NCBI RefSeq assembly: GCF_900698885.1
Contig: NZ_LR217705.1
Span: 806,001 to 870,000 of the forward strand
DNA: 64,000 nucleotides
Source of the DNA: Erwinia_E haradaeae_H
GTDB lineage: Bacteria > Pseudomonadota > Gammaproteobacteria > Enterobacterales > Enterobacteriaceae
Reading direction: 5' to 3'
The notes under the pieces were generated by a model. It ran no database searches. It was not told where the DNA came from and saw nothing but the letters and a program-made list of their open reading frames with translations. Of this stretch, positions 22,150 to 33,742 are shown in pieces. Position 1 is the first letter of the stretch. The number at the start of each line of letters is the position of its first letter. The translations under genes and the position numbers were made by a program.

Positions 22150-22986
22150 CTATTGATCCCTAGCAGAACGCACCACAGAAACAATCCGCAGCGCCTCTAC
22201 GGTTTCTCTAACATCATGCACACGTAGAATATGAGCACCCTGTATAGCTGCAATAACAGCACAAGCAAGGCTACCAATTAAACATTGTGTTGCATTTTTA
22301 TGCAAAATCTGGCTAATCATAGTTTTACGAGATAAACCTACTAATAATGGTAAATGAAACTGATGAAAATCCGCTAAATAAGCTAATAATTTATAATTGT
22401 GTGTGATGCTTTTACCAAAGCCAAAACCAGGGTCTAATAATAACCGTGATCTTTTTATTCCCTGTTTCTCGCAACAAGAAATGCGTTTTATAAAAAATTT
22501 TTTTATGTCATAAATCACGTTATCGTAATAAGGCAGATTCTGCATATTATAAGGTTGACCTTGCATATGCATAAGACAGATTGGTAGACCCAATTCTTCT
22601 GCTGTACATAACGCGCCAGGTAATTGCAAAGAGCAGATATCATTAATCATATGAACACCAGCACGAGCAGCTTCCCTCATTACTTCTGGTTTAGATGTAT
22701 CCACTGAGATCCAAATATCAAAACACTTTACAATTGATTGAATAATTGGTATGACACGCGTAAGCTCTTGATCTACGCTAACTGATAAAGCACAAGGACG
22801 AGTCGATTGACCTCCAATATCAATAATTGTAGCACCAGCATCAATCATCTCCTCTACATGAGCGCACGCCTGATCGAGATCATAATATTTACCACCATCA
22901 AAAAAAGAATCGGGTGTAACGTTCAATACACCCATAACATGGGGATGCGACAAATCAAGCACAGCATCTCTGGCGTATAACTTCAT
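22150..22986 (-). CDS. folP: Dihydropteroate synthase
   Basis: Joins p-aminobenzoate to the pterin pyrophosphate in folate synthesis. The start at 22986 gives [19 protein letters not shown], 278 residues (E. coli 282), with an AAGG ribosome-binding site about 11 bases upstream. Signatures: [46 protein letters not shown] and [11 protein letters not shown]. It is downstream of ftsH and just upstream of glmM. Retention suggests that folate is made by the symbiont. Confidence 0.96.
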   Translation of the reverse strand: MKLYARDAVLDLSHPHVMGVLNVTPDSFFDGGKYYDLDQACAHVEEMIDAGATIIDIGGQSTRPCALSVSVDQELTRVIPIIQSIVKCFDIWISVDTSKPEVMREAARAGVHMINDICSLQLPGALCTAEELGLPICLMHMQGQPYNMQNLPYYDNVIYDIKKFFIKRISCCEKQGIKRSRLLLDPGFGFGKSITHNYKLLAYLADFHQFHLPLLVGLSRKTMISQILHKNATQCLIGSLACAVIAAIQGAHILRVHDVRETVEALRIVSVVRSARDQ

Positions 22987-23080
22987 TATAGAGCACACCT
23001 TCTCGTAAGTAAGATAAATGTATGCATGGCACGCTCAAGATAGATAAAAATTAAAACTGTGAAGATAACTATATAATGCA

Positions 23081-25015
23081 TTATTTTTTACTAAATTGTT
23101 CTAATATAGTATTATCTAAATCTGATATATTAGTTTGATCAACCACAGGTGAAGATTTTGGTTTTCCATTGCCCTTGGAGTGATCTATATCACTAACATC
23201 CTCCCATCCTGCTGGAGGACGTACCGCACGTCGTGACATTAAATCATCAATCTGTAGCGCGTCAATAGTTTCATATTTCATCAATGCATCTTTCATCGCA
23301 TGCAATATATCTATATTGTTAGATAGGAGCATACGTGCTCGCTGATAGTTAATTTCAATTAGAGATTTGATTTCCTGATCAATAATACGTGAGGTTTCAT
23401 CAGACATATGTTTAGTTTTTGCCACAGAGCGACCTAGAAAAATCTCACCTTCCTCCTCTACATATAACAAAGGACCAAGTTTTTCTGAAAAACCCCACTG
23501 TGTCACCATATTTCTAGCAATAGATGTCGCCATCTTGATATCATTGGAGGCACCAGTAGAAACGTACTTAATACCATAGATAATTTCCTCTGCCAATCGA
23601 CCACCATATAAGGTTGATATCTGACTTTCTAACTTTTGTCGACTAACGCTAATAACATCGCTTTCTGGTAGGAAAAAAGTTACACCTAACGCGCGACCAC
23701 GAGGAATTATAGTTACTTTATGTACCGGGTCATGCTCTGGGACTAAACGACCAATAATTGCATGACCAGCTTCATGATATGCAGTAGACTCTTTTTGATT
23801 GTCTGTCATGACCATGGAACGTCGTTCCACGCCCATCATAATTTTATCTTTAGCTTTTTCAAATTCAATCATAGAAACTACATTCTTGTCGCTACGCGCA
23901 GCAAAAAGGGCTGCTTCATTTACTAAATTCGCTAAATCTGCACCAGAAAACCCAGGTGTCCCCCTCGCAATAACAGTCGTATTGATATCATTTGATAAAG
24001 GAACACAACGCATATGTACTTTAAGAATCTGCTCACGACCCCGTACATCAGGTAATCCAACGACAACTTGTCGATCAAAACGACCAGGGCGAAGTAAAGC
24101 AGGATCCAGTACATCAGGACGATTAGTTGCTGCAATTACAATAATTCCTTCCTTACCCTCAAAACCATCCATTTCCACAAGCATCTGATTAAGCGTCTGC
24201 TCTCGCTCATCATGACCGCCGCCTAAGCCAGCGCCTCGTTGACGACCTACTGCATCAATCTCATCAATAAATATAATACATGGTGAAGATTTTTTAGCCT
24301 GCTCAAACATATCACGAACACGAGAAGCACCTACACCAACAAACATTTCTACAAAATCAGATCCAGATATTGTAAAAAATGGAACTTTAGCTTCACCGGC
24401 AATTGCTTTTGCTAGCAATGTTTTACCAGTACCTGGAGGGCCGACCATTAGCAAGCCTTTTGGAATTTTACCACCAAGTTTTTGAAACCTACTTGGCTCA
24501 CGTAGATAATCTACCAGTTCGCTAACTTCTTCTTTTGCTTCATCGCAACCAGCAATATCAGCAAAAGTAGTTTTTATTTGATCTTCAAGTAACATACGCG
24601 CCTTGCTCTTTCCAAAAGACATCGCACCCTTTCCGCCACCAACCTGTACTTGACGCATAAAAAAGACCCAAATACCAACAAGCAAAAGCATGGGAAACCA
24701 TGAGATAAAAATTGATCCTAGAAAACTATGCTCTTCTAGTGGTTCCCCAACTACCTTCACGTTTTTACTTAATAAATTATCAAGTAACTTTGGATCATTG
24801 ATGGGAATATAGGTAATATATCGATGACTATTTCTTTTGATAACATTAATCTCACGCCCATTAATACGCGCTTCACGAACTTGATCCTGATTCACTTCCG
24901 ACAAAAAGGTTGAATAATCAACCCTGCGGCCATTTGACTCACTGGGGCCAAAGCTCTGAAAGACAGACATTAGAACAACTGCAATAACTAACCAGAGAAT
25001 TAAGTTTTTTGCCAT
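23081..25015 (-). CDS. ftsH: ATP-dependent zinc metalloprotease FtsH
   Basis: Hexameric inner-membrane AAA+ protease that removes misassembled membrane proteins and controls LpxC. The start at 25015 gives [19 protein letters not shown] and 644 residues, exactly the E. coli length. There are two N-terminal membrane segments (about 5-24 and 98-118), Walker A GPPGTGKT, Walker [13 protein letters not shown], second region of homology [20 protein letters not shown], and the zinc site HEAGH. The upstream in-frame extension ([10 protein letters not shown]) is not conserved. Confidence 0.97.
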   Translation of the reverse strand: MAKNLILWLVIAVVLMSVFQSFGPSESNGRRVDYSTFLSEVNQDQVREARINGREINVIKRNSHRYITYIPINDPKLLDNLLSKNVKVVGEPLEEHSFLGSIFISWFPMLLLVGIWVFFMRQVQVGGGKGAMSFGKSKARMLLEDQIKTTFADIAGCDEAKEEVSELVDYLREPSRFQKLGGKIPKGLLMVGPPGTGKTLLAKAIAGEAKVPFFTISGSDFVEMFVGVGASRVRDMFEQAKKSSPCIIFIDEIDAVGRQRGAGLGGGHDEREQTLNQMLVEMDGFEGKEGIIVIAATNRPDVLDPALLRPGRFDRQVVVGLPDVRGREQILKVHMRCVPLSNDINTTVIARGTPGFSGADLANLVNEAALFAARSDKNVVSMIEFEKAKDKIMMGVERRSMVMTDNQKESTAYHEAGHAIIGRLVPEHDPVHKVTIIPRGRALGVTFFLPESDVISVSRQKLESQISTLYGGRLAEEIIYGIKYVSTGASNDIKMATSIARNMVTQWGFSEKLGPLLYVEEEGEIFLGRSVAKTKHMSDETSRIIDQEIKSLIEINYQRARMLLSNNIDILHAMKDALMKYETIDALQIDDLMSRRAVRPPAGWEDVSDIDHSKGNGKPKSSPVVDQTNISDLDNTILEQFSKK

Positions 25016-25140
25016 ATCACTCAAGTGCTTAACCTCATATTCCAATGGTATTAATAAATAGCGCTAGGCTCTAACTTCCAACTATGCATCCTTTATACTT
25101 GAAATGACCGAAGTACTCACAGGCATTCCATTTATTCTGG

Positions 25141-25770
25141 TTATAGTTTTCGACCTGTAGCTACAATGTACACTTCACGTGAACGGACGCGCGAAGATTC
25201 CGGTTTACGAATTCTTACCTGCTTAAATTGACTGCGAATTTCTTTAAGATATTTTTCAAAGCCTTCTCCATGAAAAACCTTTACTAAAAAACACCCGCCA
25301 CGATCTAACACTTTGCCACACATCTCTAACGCAAGTTCACACAAATACATTGATCTTGCAATATCCACTAGCGAATGACCAGTCATCTGTGGAGCCATAT
25401 CAGACATTACCATTTGAACTTTACGGTTCCCTATACACTGCAATATATTCATTATAACTGATGGCTCTCGAAAGTCCCCTTGAAGAAACTCAACACCAGC
25501 AATAGGAGACATACTCAAGATGTCGCATGCAATAATATGACTAGTAGAACCAATTTTCATAGAAACATACTGTGACCAACCCCCAGGTGCCGCTCCTAAA
25601 TCAATGATAGTCATTCCACCTTTGAACAATTTATCGCTTTTCTGTATAGAATCTAGTTTAAACCAAGATCGAGAACGTAATCCTTGTTTTTGTGCCTGAC
25701 AAACATATTGATCAGTGAAATGTTCCTTCAGCCATTTTTTGGAACTAGAAGATCGTTTTTTACTAGTCAT
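25141..25770 (-). CDS. rlmE: 23S rRNA 2'-O-ribose U2552 methyltransferase
   Basis: Late 50S assembly methyltransferase (FtsJ/RrmJ). The start at 25770 gives [18 protein letters not shown] and 209 residues, identical in length to E. coli. The SAM-binding motif reads [16 protein letters not shown] ([14 protein letters not shown]); catalytic-tetrad positions are visible in RSWFKLD (Lys), [12 protein letters not shown] (Asp), [11 protein letters not shown] (Lys) and [10 protein letters not shown] (Glu). It is upstream of ftsH as in E. coli. Confidence 0.96.
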   Translation of the reverse strand: MTSKKRSSSSKKWLKEHFTDQYVCQAQKQGLRSRSWFKLDSIQKSDKLFKGGMTIIDLGAAPGGWSQYVSMKIGSTSHIIACDILSMSPIAGVEFLQGDFREPSVIMNILQCIGNRKVQMVMSDMAPQMTGHSLVDIARSMYLCELALEMCGKVLDRGGCFLVKVFHGEGFEKYLKEIRSQFKQVRIRKPESSRVRSREVYIVATGRKL

Positions 25771-25971
25771 ATCTTTTTCGATCACCGCATAATGGGAGAA
25801 CTAAAAATGTAACAGCTTACGGTCAATACTATAAATACGACGAGATAATACGGACATATTCATGACTTATTATATAATATATATCATATCTACAGCTCAA
25901 ATATATAGTCACATTGTCTTGAAATTTTTAAAACATTAGATTATCTTACTTATTAAGTAATCACTCTATTT

Positions 25972-26019
25972 CTGGTCTTAATAATTTCTTGTCTTGATAA
26001 TTTCTTGTCTTAATAAAAT
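25972..26019. repeat. Three imperfect 16-bp tandem units
   Basis: The unit CTTGTCTTGATAATTT is repeated three times with a few substitutions, in the rlmE-greA spacer. Confidence 0.8.
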
Positions 26020-26121
26020 CTAAGCAATCAACACTTAAAGCAATATGACAACTGCTATCTGCCAATCACTAATCAAAATTATTATCAAAACAAGTTCTTA
26101 ATATTACCATCTTCTTCCTGA

Positions 26122-26301
26122 ATACCCTTCGATCTACAACCTTTTCTTACAAGGTTATTATGTTTAACAACTTTGATTTCATATAAAAATAATGAAATAC
26201 TATTTCACCTGATATCTAAAGATAAACACTTTCTTGCATTAATCCTAGCTTACAATGTATAAGTATTTTTAACATAAAATACTCAAGTCATTTTTCGTTA
26301 G
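26122..26301 (+). pseudogene. yhbY: Decayed yhbY (CRM-domain RNA-binding protein)
   Basis: E. coli carries yhbY divergent from rlmE and next to greA. A single plus-strand frame here yields, in order, QPFLTRLLCLTTL against HPLKPVVLL...GLTEG, SYKNNEILFHLIS against ALEHHELIKVKIA, KDKHFLALIL against EDRETKTLIV, AYNV-stop-VF against ACNVQVI and NTQVIFR against KTLVLYR. The stop replaces a glutamine codon (CAA to TAA). Short deletions are needed between blocks and the N-terminus is gone. The YhbY protein binds pre-50S particles, so its loss parallels that of rimP. Confidence 0.5.
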
Positions 26302-26657
26302 AATATCAGGAAATCTCATGCTCAAGCTACTATACTACTAATCTAGTATATTTATATAATTAAAAATTATTCCTTCTCTTAAGATTAGTCTAATTCATAT
26401 AGTCTAATTGATAACAGTATATCCAAAATATTAGTGACTCAGAAGATGATTCTTGCACATAGCGCGATACGCGATACGTGTGCTAAAAAAGATATTTACA
26501 TACATTAATATACATCTCTTTAGCAAAAAATAAGTACTTATTGTACTTATAATAATAAAAGAATGAAATAATAATAAAAATCTATAAATATTATAATACG
26601 CACTAGTACTATCTATAATTTTATGTAAGAGCAACCAAAATACATCAACAAAAACTA

Positions 26658-27140
26658 TCAGATGTACTCTACTTTTATAATGTCATACTCGACATTACCA
26701 CCAGGAGTACATATCACTGTCACATCACCTGCAGTTTTTCCTATTAAGCCACGCGCCATGGGAGAATTGATGGATATTAAGTTATTCTTAAAATCAGCTT
26801 CATCATCACCCACGATACAATATATAGATTCTTTATGAATCTCTCTATGAAAAACAGTAACGGTAGACCCAAAAATAACTCGACCATGAGCATTACCAGA
26901 CATTTTAATTACATCAATTATATGAGCATGGGATAATTTAGATTCTAACTCCTGAATTCGACCTTCACAAAAACTTTGCTCTTCACGAGCTGCATGGTAC
27001 TCTGCGTTTTCTTTTAAATCCCCATACTCACGCGCAGAGGCAATAGCAGAAATCATGACAGGTCTTTTAATAGTTTTAAGTTCTTCTAACTCTTTTCGTA
27101 GCTTATTCGCACCCCTTAATGTCATTGGAATCTGATTCAT
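26658..27140 (-). CDS. greA: Transcription elongation factor GreA
   Basis: Rescues backtracked RNA polymerase by stimulating transcript cleavage. The start at 27140 gives [19 protein letters not shown], 160 residues (E. coli 158), with a GAGG ribosome-binding site seven bases upstream. The coiled-coil tip [18 protein letters not shown] carries the acidic residues that enter the secondary channel, and the C-terminal domain holds [20 protein letters not shown]. Longer in-frame starts upstream are not conserved. Confidence 0.96.
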   Translation of the reverse strand: MNQIPMTLRGANKLRKELEELKTIKRPVMISAIASAREYGDLKENAEYHAAREEQSFCEGRIQELESKLSHAHIIDVIKMSGNAHGRVIFGSTVTVFHREIHKESIYCIVGDDEADFKNNLISINSPMARGLIGKTAGDVTVICTPGGNVEYDIIKVEYI

Positions 27141-27568
27141 TAGTATACCTCGCAACATAGGATCAAATCTAAATAGATAATTTATCAATTTTTTATGCTA
27201 GCATACAAAAAAATATTCTATAAACATCTGTATATCATTTTTCTCAGAAATTCATACGTGTATTTTTTAAATGTTCATGTTATTACTCTTACTTTATTAA
27301 CATTCAATCGTAATAATCTATAATTACACCATTACTTCACATATTTACTACAATGATGATTATAGAATATTTTGATAAAAACAAGACAAATAGAATTTTA
27401 TTCCATTTAATATCATACTACTTAAATAGACCAGTAATGTACAAAAACTATCATAAAACCACTTTTCTATTTAGCCCAGGACTTATTTAATATCCTAATT
27501 TATAATATGTATATATGTAATTTTTGTATAAAATACATAAATTAGTGATAAACCATTTATTATCAGTC
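27141..27568. other. Spacer between mnmE and greA
   Basis: AT-rich; no gene seen. It should hold the greA promoter on the minus strand. dacB, the usual neighbour of greA, is absent and I see no trace of it. Confidence 0.5.
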
Positions 27569-28933
27569 CTACTTTCCTATACAAAAACTAGAAAAAATAG
27601 ATCCTAATAAATCGTTAGAGCTAAATTCACCAGTAATCTCACCTAACGCTTTGTGCGCTAAACGCAAATCTTCCGCTAGAATCTCTCCAGCTAATTTTTC
27701 TCGCAGATTATTCTGACAATTCTGAAGATGTATTGCTGTTAGTTCAAGAGCCTGTATATGACGACGACGTGCAAAAAACCTGCCTTCTATAGCTTCAGAC
27801 CCTATCATACTAACCCTTAAATGATTAAGTAAATCTTTAATACCTACCCCAGTGCGCGCTGATAAGCAGATTAATGAGCCTCCATGGATTTGCACTATTT
27901 CTTGCGATTCACCCGTGATATCTGCTTTGTTACGTATAATAGTAAAAGGCGGCACTCGATCTAACTGAATACTAAGATCTGGCCAAATTTCAAACAGATC
28001 TGTAGAATGTGTAGTCGCTCCATCTACTACAAACAATATATGATCAGCTTGCTTAATTTCGTTCCATGCACGCTCAATGCCAATGCGCTCTATTTTATCT
28101 CTAGTATCACGCAGTCCTGCAGTATCAACAATATGAAATGGCATACCATCGATATAAATATATTCATGCAATGTATCACGCGTTGTGCCTTCAACATCAG
28201 TAACGATAGCAGATTGTCGTCCAGATAATCTATTTAGTAAACTAGATTTTCCGGCATTAGGTTGACCAGCAATAACCACCTTTCTTCCTTCGCGCAGTAA
28301 ATTTCCAAGATGCGCTTCTTTAGAAACACAATCTAACTGAGAAATTAACTGGTATAACTGAGATTCTATTTTACAATCTATTATAGAGTTAATTTTTTCA
28401 TCTGGAAAATTAATCATTTTTTCTACTTCGATGCGCAGACGAGTGAGCGCATCTGAAAGATTCTTAATATGTTTAGAAAATAGCCCTTGTAATGAGCAAG
28501 CAGCTGAACGAGCTGCCTGCTCTGAATCAGCAGTAATTAAGTCAGAAATTGCCTCTGCTTGTATTAAATCTAACTTATTATTTAAAAATGCACGCTCTGA
28601 AAATTCACCAGGATTAGCAATGCGTAATCCTGGTACTAACAGAATATTCTTGAGAAGGAGATCTAGAATTATAGGGCCACCATGACCTTGTAGTTCTAAA
28701 ACGTCCTCACCAGTAAAAGAATATGGCGCAGGAAACCATAACGCGATTCCTTTATCCAGAACGCAATCATCTTGATCGTAAAACACAAGATATTCAGCGT
28801 AACGAGCTTGAGGTAATTTCTTCAAAACTTTCCATGCAACACTAGCAGCCTGATTGCCAGAAATTCGCAAAATTCCAACACTACCACGCCCTGGTGGTGT
28901 CGCCTCAGCGACAATAGTATTACTATACTTCAT
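27569..28933 (-). CDS. mnmE: tRNA modification GTPase MnmE
   Basis: With MnmG it makes the 5-carboxymethylaminomethyl group on wobble U34 of several tRNAs. It has 454 residues, as in E. coli. The tetrahydrofolate-binding N-terminal domain is seen at [16 protein letters not shown]. The G domain is inserted in the helical domain with [21 protein letters not shown] and NKAD. The C-terminal FCIGK with its functional cysteine is present. It depends on one-carbon folate, which fits the retention of folP and glyA. Confidence 0.97.
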   Translation of the reverse strand: MKYSNTIVAEATPPGRGSVGILRISGNQAASVAWKVLKKLPQARYAEYLVFYDQDDCVLDKGIALWFPAPYSFTGEDVLELQGHGGPIILDLLLKNILLVPGLRIANPGEFSERAFLNNKLDLIQAEAISDLITADSEQAARSAACSLQGLFSKHIKNLSDALTRLRIEVEKMINFPDEKINSIIDCKIESQLYQLISQLDCVSKEAHLGNLLREGRKVVIAGQPNAGKSSLLNRLSGRQSAIVTDVEGTTRDTLHEYIYIDGMPFHIVDTAGLRDTRDKIERIGIERAWNEIKQADHILFVVDGATTHSTDLFEIWPDLSIQLDRVPPFTIIRNKADITGESQEIVQIHGGSLICLSARTGVGIKDLLNHLRVSMIGSEAIEGRFFARRRHIQALELTAIHLQNCQNNLREKLAGEILAEDLRLAHKALGEITGEFSSNDLLGSIFSSFCIGK

Positions 28934-30298
28934 ATAAAAATACTCGCTAATCAGATAGACTGAAATGTCTTATGGCGATGAAATTATTACTTCAGTGATG
29001 GGTTAATCAAACCTGAGTAAAAATATTTTATTTACCTCACAATAAAAACTATATTGCATATCCCATTGACCATTATGCCGTATGCACGATAGTGTTCCGC
29101 ATGGAATGTGCTCACAAAAAACGTATTGATGTTCACATAATATATTTATATTCAGTTAATGTATTATCTTTTGAAAATAAATATAGAATATGCTTTTAAT
29201 TTAATAAAATAGGCGCTATAAGTAAAAACCTTTGGTAGGACATCGAGTATAAGTGCAATGCTGAACTATATCTACTAAAGAACATGCATAACCTAAGTGA
29301 TTGTATTTATCAAAAGATTATAAAAACCATGCTAATACTGTATTATTAATAATATCATGTATACTATATTAATTTCAGTGATCTATGTTATTCTAAACTT
29401 AGTGATATATTTTTTTAATAATCTTAAATTACTCTATCTAGTTAGAATCATGCTCTAAATAGAACCAAACTACTCTAAAAAATATCTCAGAAAATATCTA
29501 CTGCTTTCAAATGAGTAATGATCGCCTAAAACATCATAGATTAACATTTAACGCTTACTCACTTTATTCTATTTTTTATTTAAAAAAACTTGATACATCA
29601 TGATATGTTAGTATCGTAAAAATATTATCCTAAGTATCAATACATTTTTAGATGCATTATTATAAAAAATAATATTTAGATTTTTTTGATTTTTTGTAAA
29701 AAATTACAATATGCAAGCGTTAGTATCTGTATGAATAACATCTTATTTACTGTATGGTTGTTCTTAGACTAAAAAAATCATTATGTATTTTTAATAAAAT
29801 GTTTTAATATATTTTACTATACTAGTAGTATGTTTAAATTTAGTCTGCATCTTATAGTAGTCTTATACCATTATTAATACTTATTAATTCTGAGTCAAAA
29901 ATTAATTATCAATAAAAATCAATTTCTTGCATCGAGCAAATTTCAGAAAATTATAAATAATATATTTTCTTAATTAGTTAAGATATATGACATGGATCGA
30001 GACAATAAATCTATTTTTATTTTAATCCAATCAGAGCAATCTAACATTAATAACAATATAATTAGAGACTATTTCTTGAAAAATCTTATAAAAATAATTT
30101 ATGCATAATAACGAATGATAAAGAATTAAGGTATAAAATCATACCCTGCAAGGTTTTACGCAATTATTGATAACATTATTAATATGCAGAAAAGGTTATT
30201 TTAACCTAAAAGTTACTTAGAAAAAATATGAAGTAATACAGAAAAATCACCAAATTAAATAATCATCGAAAGCCAAATTTTATATATAAAATATATAA

Positions 30299-30391
30299 CA
30301 ATATCCAAAATAAACATTAGTTAATTTAACAATATCCAAAATAAACATTAGTTAATTTAACAATATCCAAAATAAACATTAGTTAATTTAA
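30299..30391. repeat. Three perfect 31-bp tandem copies
   Basis: A 31-bp unit beginning CAATATCCAAAATAAACATT is repeated three times without a mismatch (30299-30329, 30330-30360, 30361-30391). Confidence 0.95.
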
Positions 30392-30532
30392 TTAGCTAAA
30401 TAATTGCAAGTACTATTAATTTAATTTTTGTAAACTTTTCCATACTCTACTGAATATTACTATGTATAATGTTTGACGTATAACTATGTATAGTCTGGTT
30501 TCTAATAGATAGCCATCAAAATAATATAATAT

Positions 30533-30572
30533 ACTAAATTTCACTGGCTATTACTAAATTTCACTGACTATA
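30533..30572. repeat. Two 20-bp tandem copies
   Basis: ACTAAATTTCACTGGCTATT is followed directly by a copy differing at two positions. Confidence 0.85.
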
Positions 30573-30865
30573 TTTTTTATAATAAAAATACGGTCGTGTT
30601 TATAAAACTCTATCCAGAGATTCAGAGCATACTCAGATAACCTATTATTATATGATATATAAATTCATGCATAACATTACACATAATATATATAGGTTTA
30701 TATCGAGTAACAATTAAGTCTTAGATTTATTTAATAAAATAAAAACATGGTATCATATTTTTTATACAATTCTGTTGGATACTACCAAGATAAAAAAGAA
30801 TTATTATCTATAAATTATAAGGTTATGTCTTATTTATTTTAGATACCTAAAATTATGGAGATCAA

Positions 30866-32119
30866 ATGTTTGAGCGAACAATGAATATTGCTAATTATGA
30901 TCCTATTTTATGGAATGCCATGAACAAAGAAAAAAAACGCCAAGAAGAACATATTGAGTTAATTGCTTCCGAAAATTACACTAGTCCACGTGTCATGGAA
31001 GCACAAGGATCTCACTTAACAAATAAATACGCTGAAGGATACCCTGGAAAACGCTATTATGGTGGATGCCAGTACATAGATATCATTGAGCAACTAGCTA
31101 TTGATCGCGCTAAAAAATTATTTGGAGCTGATTATGCTAATGTGCAACCCCATTCAGGCTCACAAGCAAATTTTGCCGTTTACTCTGCGCTACTAAATTA
31201 TGGTGATACTGTCCTAAGCATGCATTTAACTCATGGGGGACACCTTAGCCATGGGTCCCCTGTAAATTTTTCAGGTAAACTCTACAATATAATTTCATAT
31301 GGCACTGATAATACCGGTCAAATCAATTACAATGAGATAGATGCACTTGCTAGAAAATATCAACCGAAGATGATTATTGGGGGCTTTTCCGCTTATTCTG
31401 GCTTATGCGACTGGAAAACCATGCGTGAAATTGCTGACCGTATTGGTGCATATCTTTTTATTGACATGGCCCACGTTGCTGGATTAATTGCTGCTAATCT
31501 TTATCCAAATCCATTGCCCCATGCACATATTGTAACTTCAACGACCCATAAAACGCTAGCTGGTCCTCGCGGAGGTATCATATTAGCATCAGGTGGTGAT
31601 CACTCATTCTATCAAAAGCTCGACGCTGCCGTCTTTCCTGGTGGACAAGGAGGGCCATTGCCGCATGTCATTGCGGGTAAAGCTGTAGCCTTTAAGGAAG
31701 CCATGGATCCTGAATTTAAAACCTATCAGCAAAATATAATCAAAAACTCTAAAGCAATGGTTTCAGTCTTTTTAAATCAAGGGTATAATGTAGTATCTGG
31801 TGGTACGCATAATCATCTCTTTCTTTTAAATTTAACAAATAATAACCTTACCGGACAAGTAGCAGAAAACACTTTGAGTCATGCGAATATTACTATCAAT
31901 AAAAATAGCATTCCTAACGATCCTCAAAATCCATTTATTACATCTGGAATCCGCATTGGATCTGCGGCCGTCACACGCCGCGGTTTACAAGAAGATGATG
32001 TATGCTTAGTGGCAAACTGGATTAATGATGTTCTTAAAAACATAAACAATCAAGCAATTCTCTGGAATGTAAAAAATCAAGTAATCGAGCTATGTTCTAA
32101 ATTTCCTGTTTATGAATAA
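30866..32119 (+). CDS. glyA: Serine hydroxymethyltransferase
   Basis: PLP enzyme that converts serine and tetrahydrofolate to glycine and methylene-THF, the main one-carbon source. It has 417 residues, as in E. coli. The PLP lysine lies in [14 protein letters not shown], and [30 protein letters not shown] and [11 protein letters not shown] are strongly conserved. A TGGAG ribosome-binding site precedes the start. It stands alone between long spacers. Together with sstT (serine import) it suggests that serine supplies glycine and one-carbon units. Confidence 0.97.
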   Translation: MFERTMNIANYDPILWNAMNKEKKRQEEHIELIASENYTSPRVMEAQGSHLTNKYAEGYPGKRYYGGCQYIDIIEQLAIDRAKKLFGADYANVQPHSGSQANFAVYSALLNYGDTVLSMHLTHGGHLSHGSPVNFSGKLYNIISYGTDNTGQINYNEIDALARKYQPKMIIGGFSAYSGLCDWKTMREIADRIGAYLFIDMAHVAGLIAANLYPNPLPHAHIVTSTTHKTLAGPRGGIILASGGDHSFYQKLDAAVFPGGQGGPLPHVIAGKAVAFKEAMDPEFKTYQQNIIKNSKAMVSVFLNQGYNVVSGGTHNHLFLLNLTNNNLTGQVAENTLSHANITINKNSIPNDPQNPFITSGIRIGSAAVTRRGLQEDDVCLVANWINDVLKNINNQAILWNVKNQVIELCSKFPVYE

Positions 32120-32550
32120 ATAATTTTATCACAAGACGATATTAGCTTCGATAAAATTTTATGTTTTTTACAGTATATCTGCACCCTGAATAACAAAATT
32201 AATTTATTATTCTCTTTAGTATAGGATGCTACAAACATTATTTTTTATCTGAACATCTTATTTTAAAATAAAAATAGTCAGCACTCTAATATGTTCAGTA
32301 ATCTTTTATAAGATTATATCAAATATATATTTGATATAATTCTCGAGATATAGTAAGCTTTGATAAATACTTCTTTAATAAAAGATTTCACTTTTCTTTA
32401 TATTTATACAGATCGGAAAAATAATATTTATTATATACGATCAATCAACTCATTATACTATAAATAAACAGAATACTTAATTAAATAAAAACATCATTAG
32501 ATTTACGATCTCTATATACAAAATACAAAAATAAATAATACATTGAATTT
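32120..32550. other. Spacer between convergent glyA and sufE
   Basis: No gene. It contains AATTTTATC...GATAAAATT (32124-32160), a possible weak terminator for glyA, and the perfect palindrome at 32313-32340. Confidence 0.5.
32313..32340. repeat. Perfect 28-bp palindrome
   Basis: ATTATATCAAATAT is followed immediately by its exact reverse complement, with no loop, in the region where the glyA and sufE transcripts converge. Confidence 0.95.
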
Positions 32551-32973
32551 TTAATGATTTATAAGGCATTTTAATTTTTTATGAATAGTATAAATCATAG
32601 CTCCAAGACCATTCGAGCGAGATGGCGTTAATTGCCGCATAAGATCAAGATCTAACAACCAAGATTTTACGTTAAAATATATAATACTTTGTGGTGTCAT
32701 GTGTTGATAACAACAAAACACGATGGCCAATAATCCCTTAACAAGTACTGAATCACTATCTCCATCTAAAATTACTAAACCCTCTTTATCAGTATCTACT
32801 GTAATCCACACTTGACTTTGGCAACCAGGAACAATATTTTTTGGATGATATAAATCTTTAGATGATGTCGGAAGAGCTGAGCCTAACTCAATCAGATATA
32901 AGTACTTCTCTTCCTGGTTAGCACAACGATGAAAATTACAAACTAGTATATCTCTATCCAGAAAAACAGGCAT
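32551..32973 (-). CDS. sufE: Cysteine desulfuration protein SufE
   Basis: Accepts persulfide from SufS and passes it to SufB. It has 140 residues (E. coli 138). The acceptor cysteine lies in VPGCQSQVWI, and the C-terminal LTPSRSNGLGAMI matches the family. A GAGGAAG ribosome-binding site precedes the start. In E. coli it follows sufS directly; here 769 gene-free bases lie between them, so it may have its own promoter. Confidence 0.95.
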   Translation of the reverse strand: MPVFLDRDILVCNFHRCANQEEKYLYLIELGSALPTSSKDLYHPKNIVPGCQSQVWITVDTDKEGLVILDGDSDSVLVKGLLAIVFCCYQHMTPQSIIYFNVKSWLLDLDLMRQLTPSRSNGLGAMIYTIHKKLKCLINH

Positions 32974-33742
32974 GCTTCCTCGCTTGAGTAATTATATTAG
33001 TAATTTTCTAGTAGAAAATATTTTTATAGTACAAAGAATCTCTGATATATATCATAGGTATGATACTAGTAACCATCTTAATTTCAAAAAAATAATAATT
33101 GTAGAATAAGCGATATTTATTATCACATCAATTGAGGATAACCTTATGTTAAAACAAACTTTCAGTTAAAAACTAATAAAGTGTATTGAAATCAACTCCT
33201 TCATCTTCTGTCTTATATCTCAGATAAAAGTAATCGTTACCACCTTCTATTCCAGAATATATTTTATAGATCTATTGAATTATATGTGATAGAGAAATAA
33301 TCTTACCTATTATTAATTTAATATATGCATCATATTCATCTATCATATAATTGCAGTATGCATCTATCATTAACAATAAATTTGTACCATGTTTCTGATC
33401 TTCACTATATTTTTAAAACGAATAGCATCATACTAGTTAAATCTATATGCTAGGTGAACATATGCTATATATAATATATATACTATATATTATATATAGT
33501 ATATACACTATGTGATTTTCTTAAAAATCCACACCGCTTATAAATATTATAATATATAATCAGTACTATCAAAAAACACTAAAAAGTAGTTCTGGTAATT
33601 ATATACTGCCTAATATATTTTTATAAAATATCTATATATACACATCTAATGTTCTATTTTAAATTTTATTTATCATTTAATTATTATAATAAAACGATGC
33701 CCTTTCTTGCATTAACTTCTAATATATTAATGCCACAATCAT
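32974..33742. other. Spacer between sufS and sufE
   Basis: No gene. It includes an alternating AT tract with overlapping inverted repeats at about 33464-33510. Its length separates sufE from the rest of the suf operon. Confidence 0.5.

Larger units (their letters stand above)
28934..30865. other. 1.9 kb gene-free spacer between mnmE and glyA
   Basis: Divergent spacer with stops in all frames. yidC normally precedes mnmE and hmp is divergent from glyA in E. coli, but I found no convincing fragment of either. It contains a relatively GC-rich islet at about 29061-29125 and two tandem repeats (30299-30391 and 30533-30572). Confidence 0.5.

Noticed and set aside
25013..25045. Longer FtsH start ([10 protein letters not shown] extension)
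   Set aside because: The shorter start gives exactly the E. coli N-terminus and length.
28934..29200. Possible hmp or yidC remnant upstream of mnmE
   Set aside because: Only an isolated FHA-type pentapeptide match was found, with no ordered neighbouring fragments.
33464..33510. AT palindrome tract between sufS and sufE as a replication or attachment site
   Set aside because: Simple alternating TA/AT sequence in AT-rich DNA folds on itself by composition alone; no repeats of a DnaA box type seen nearby.
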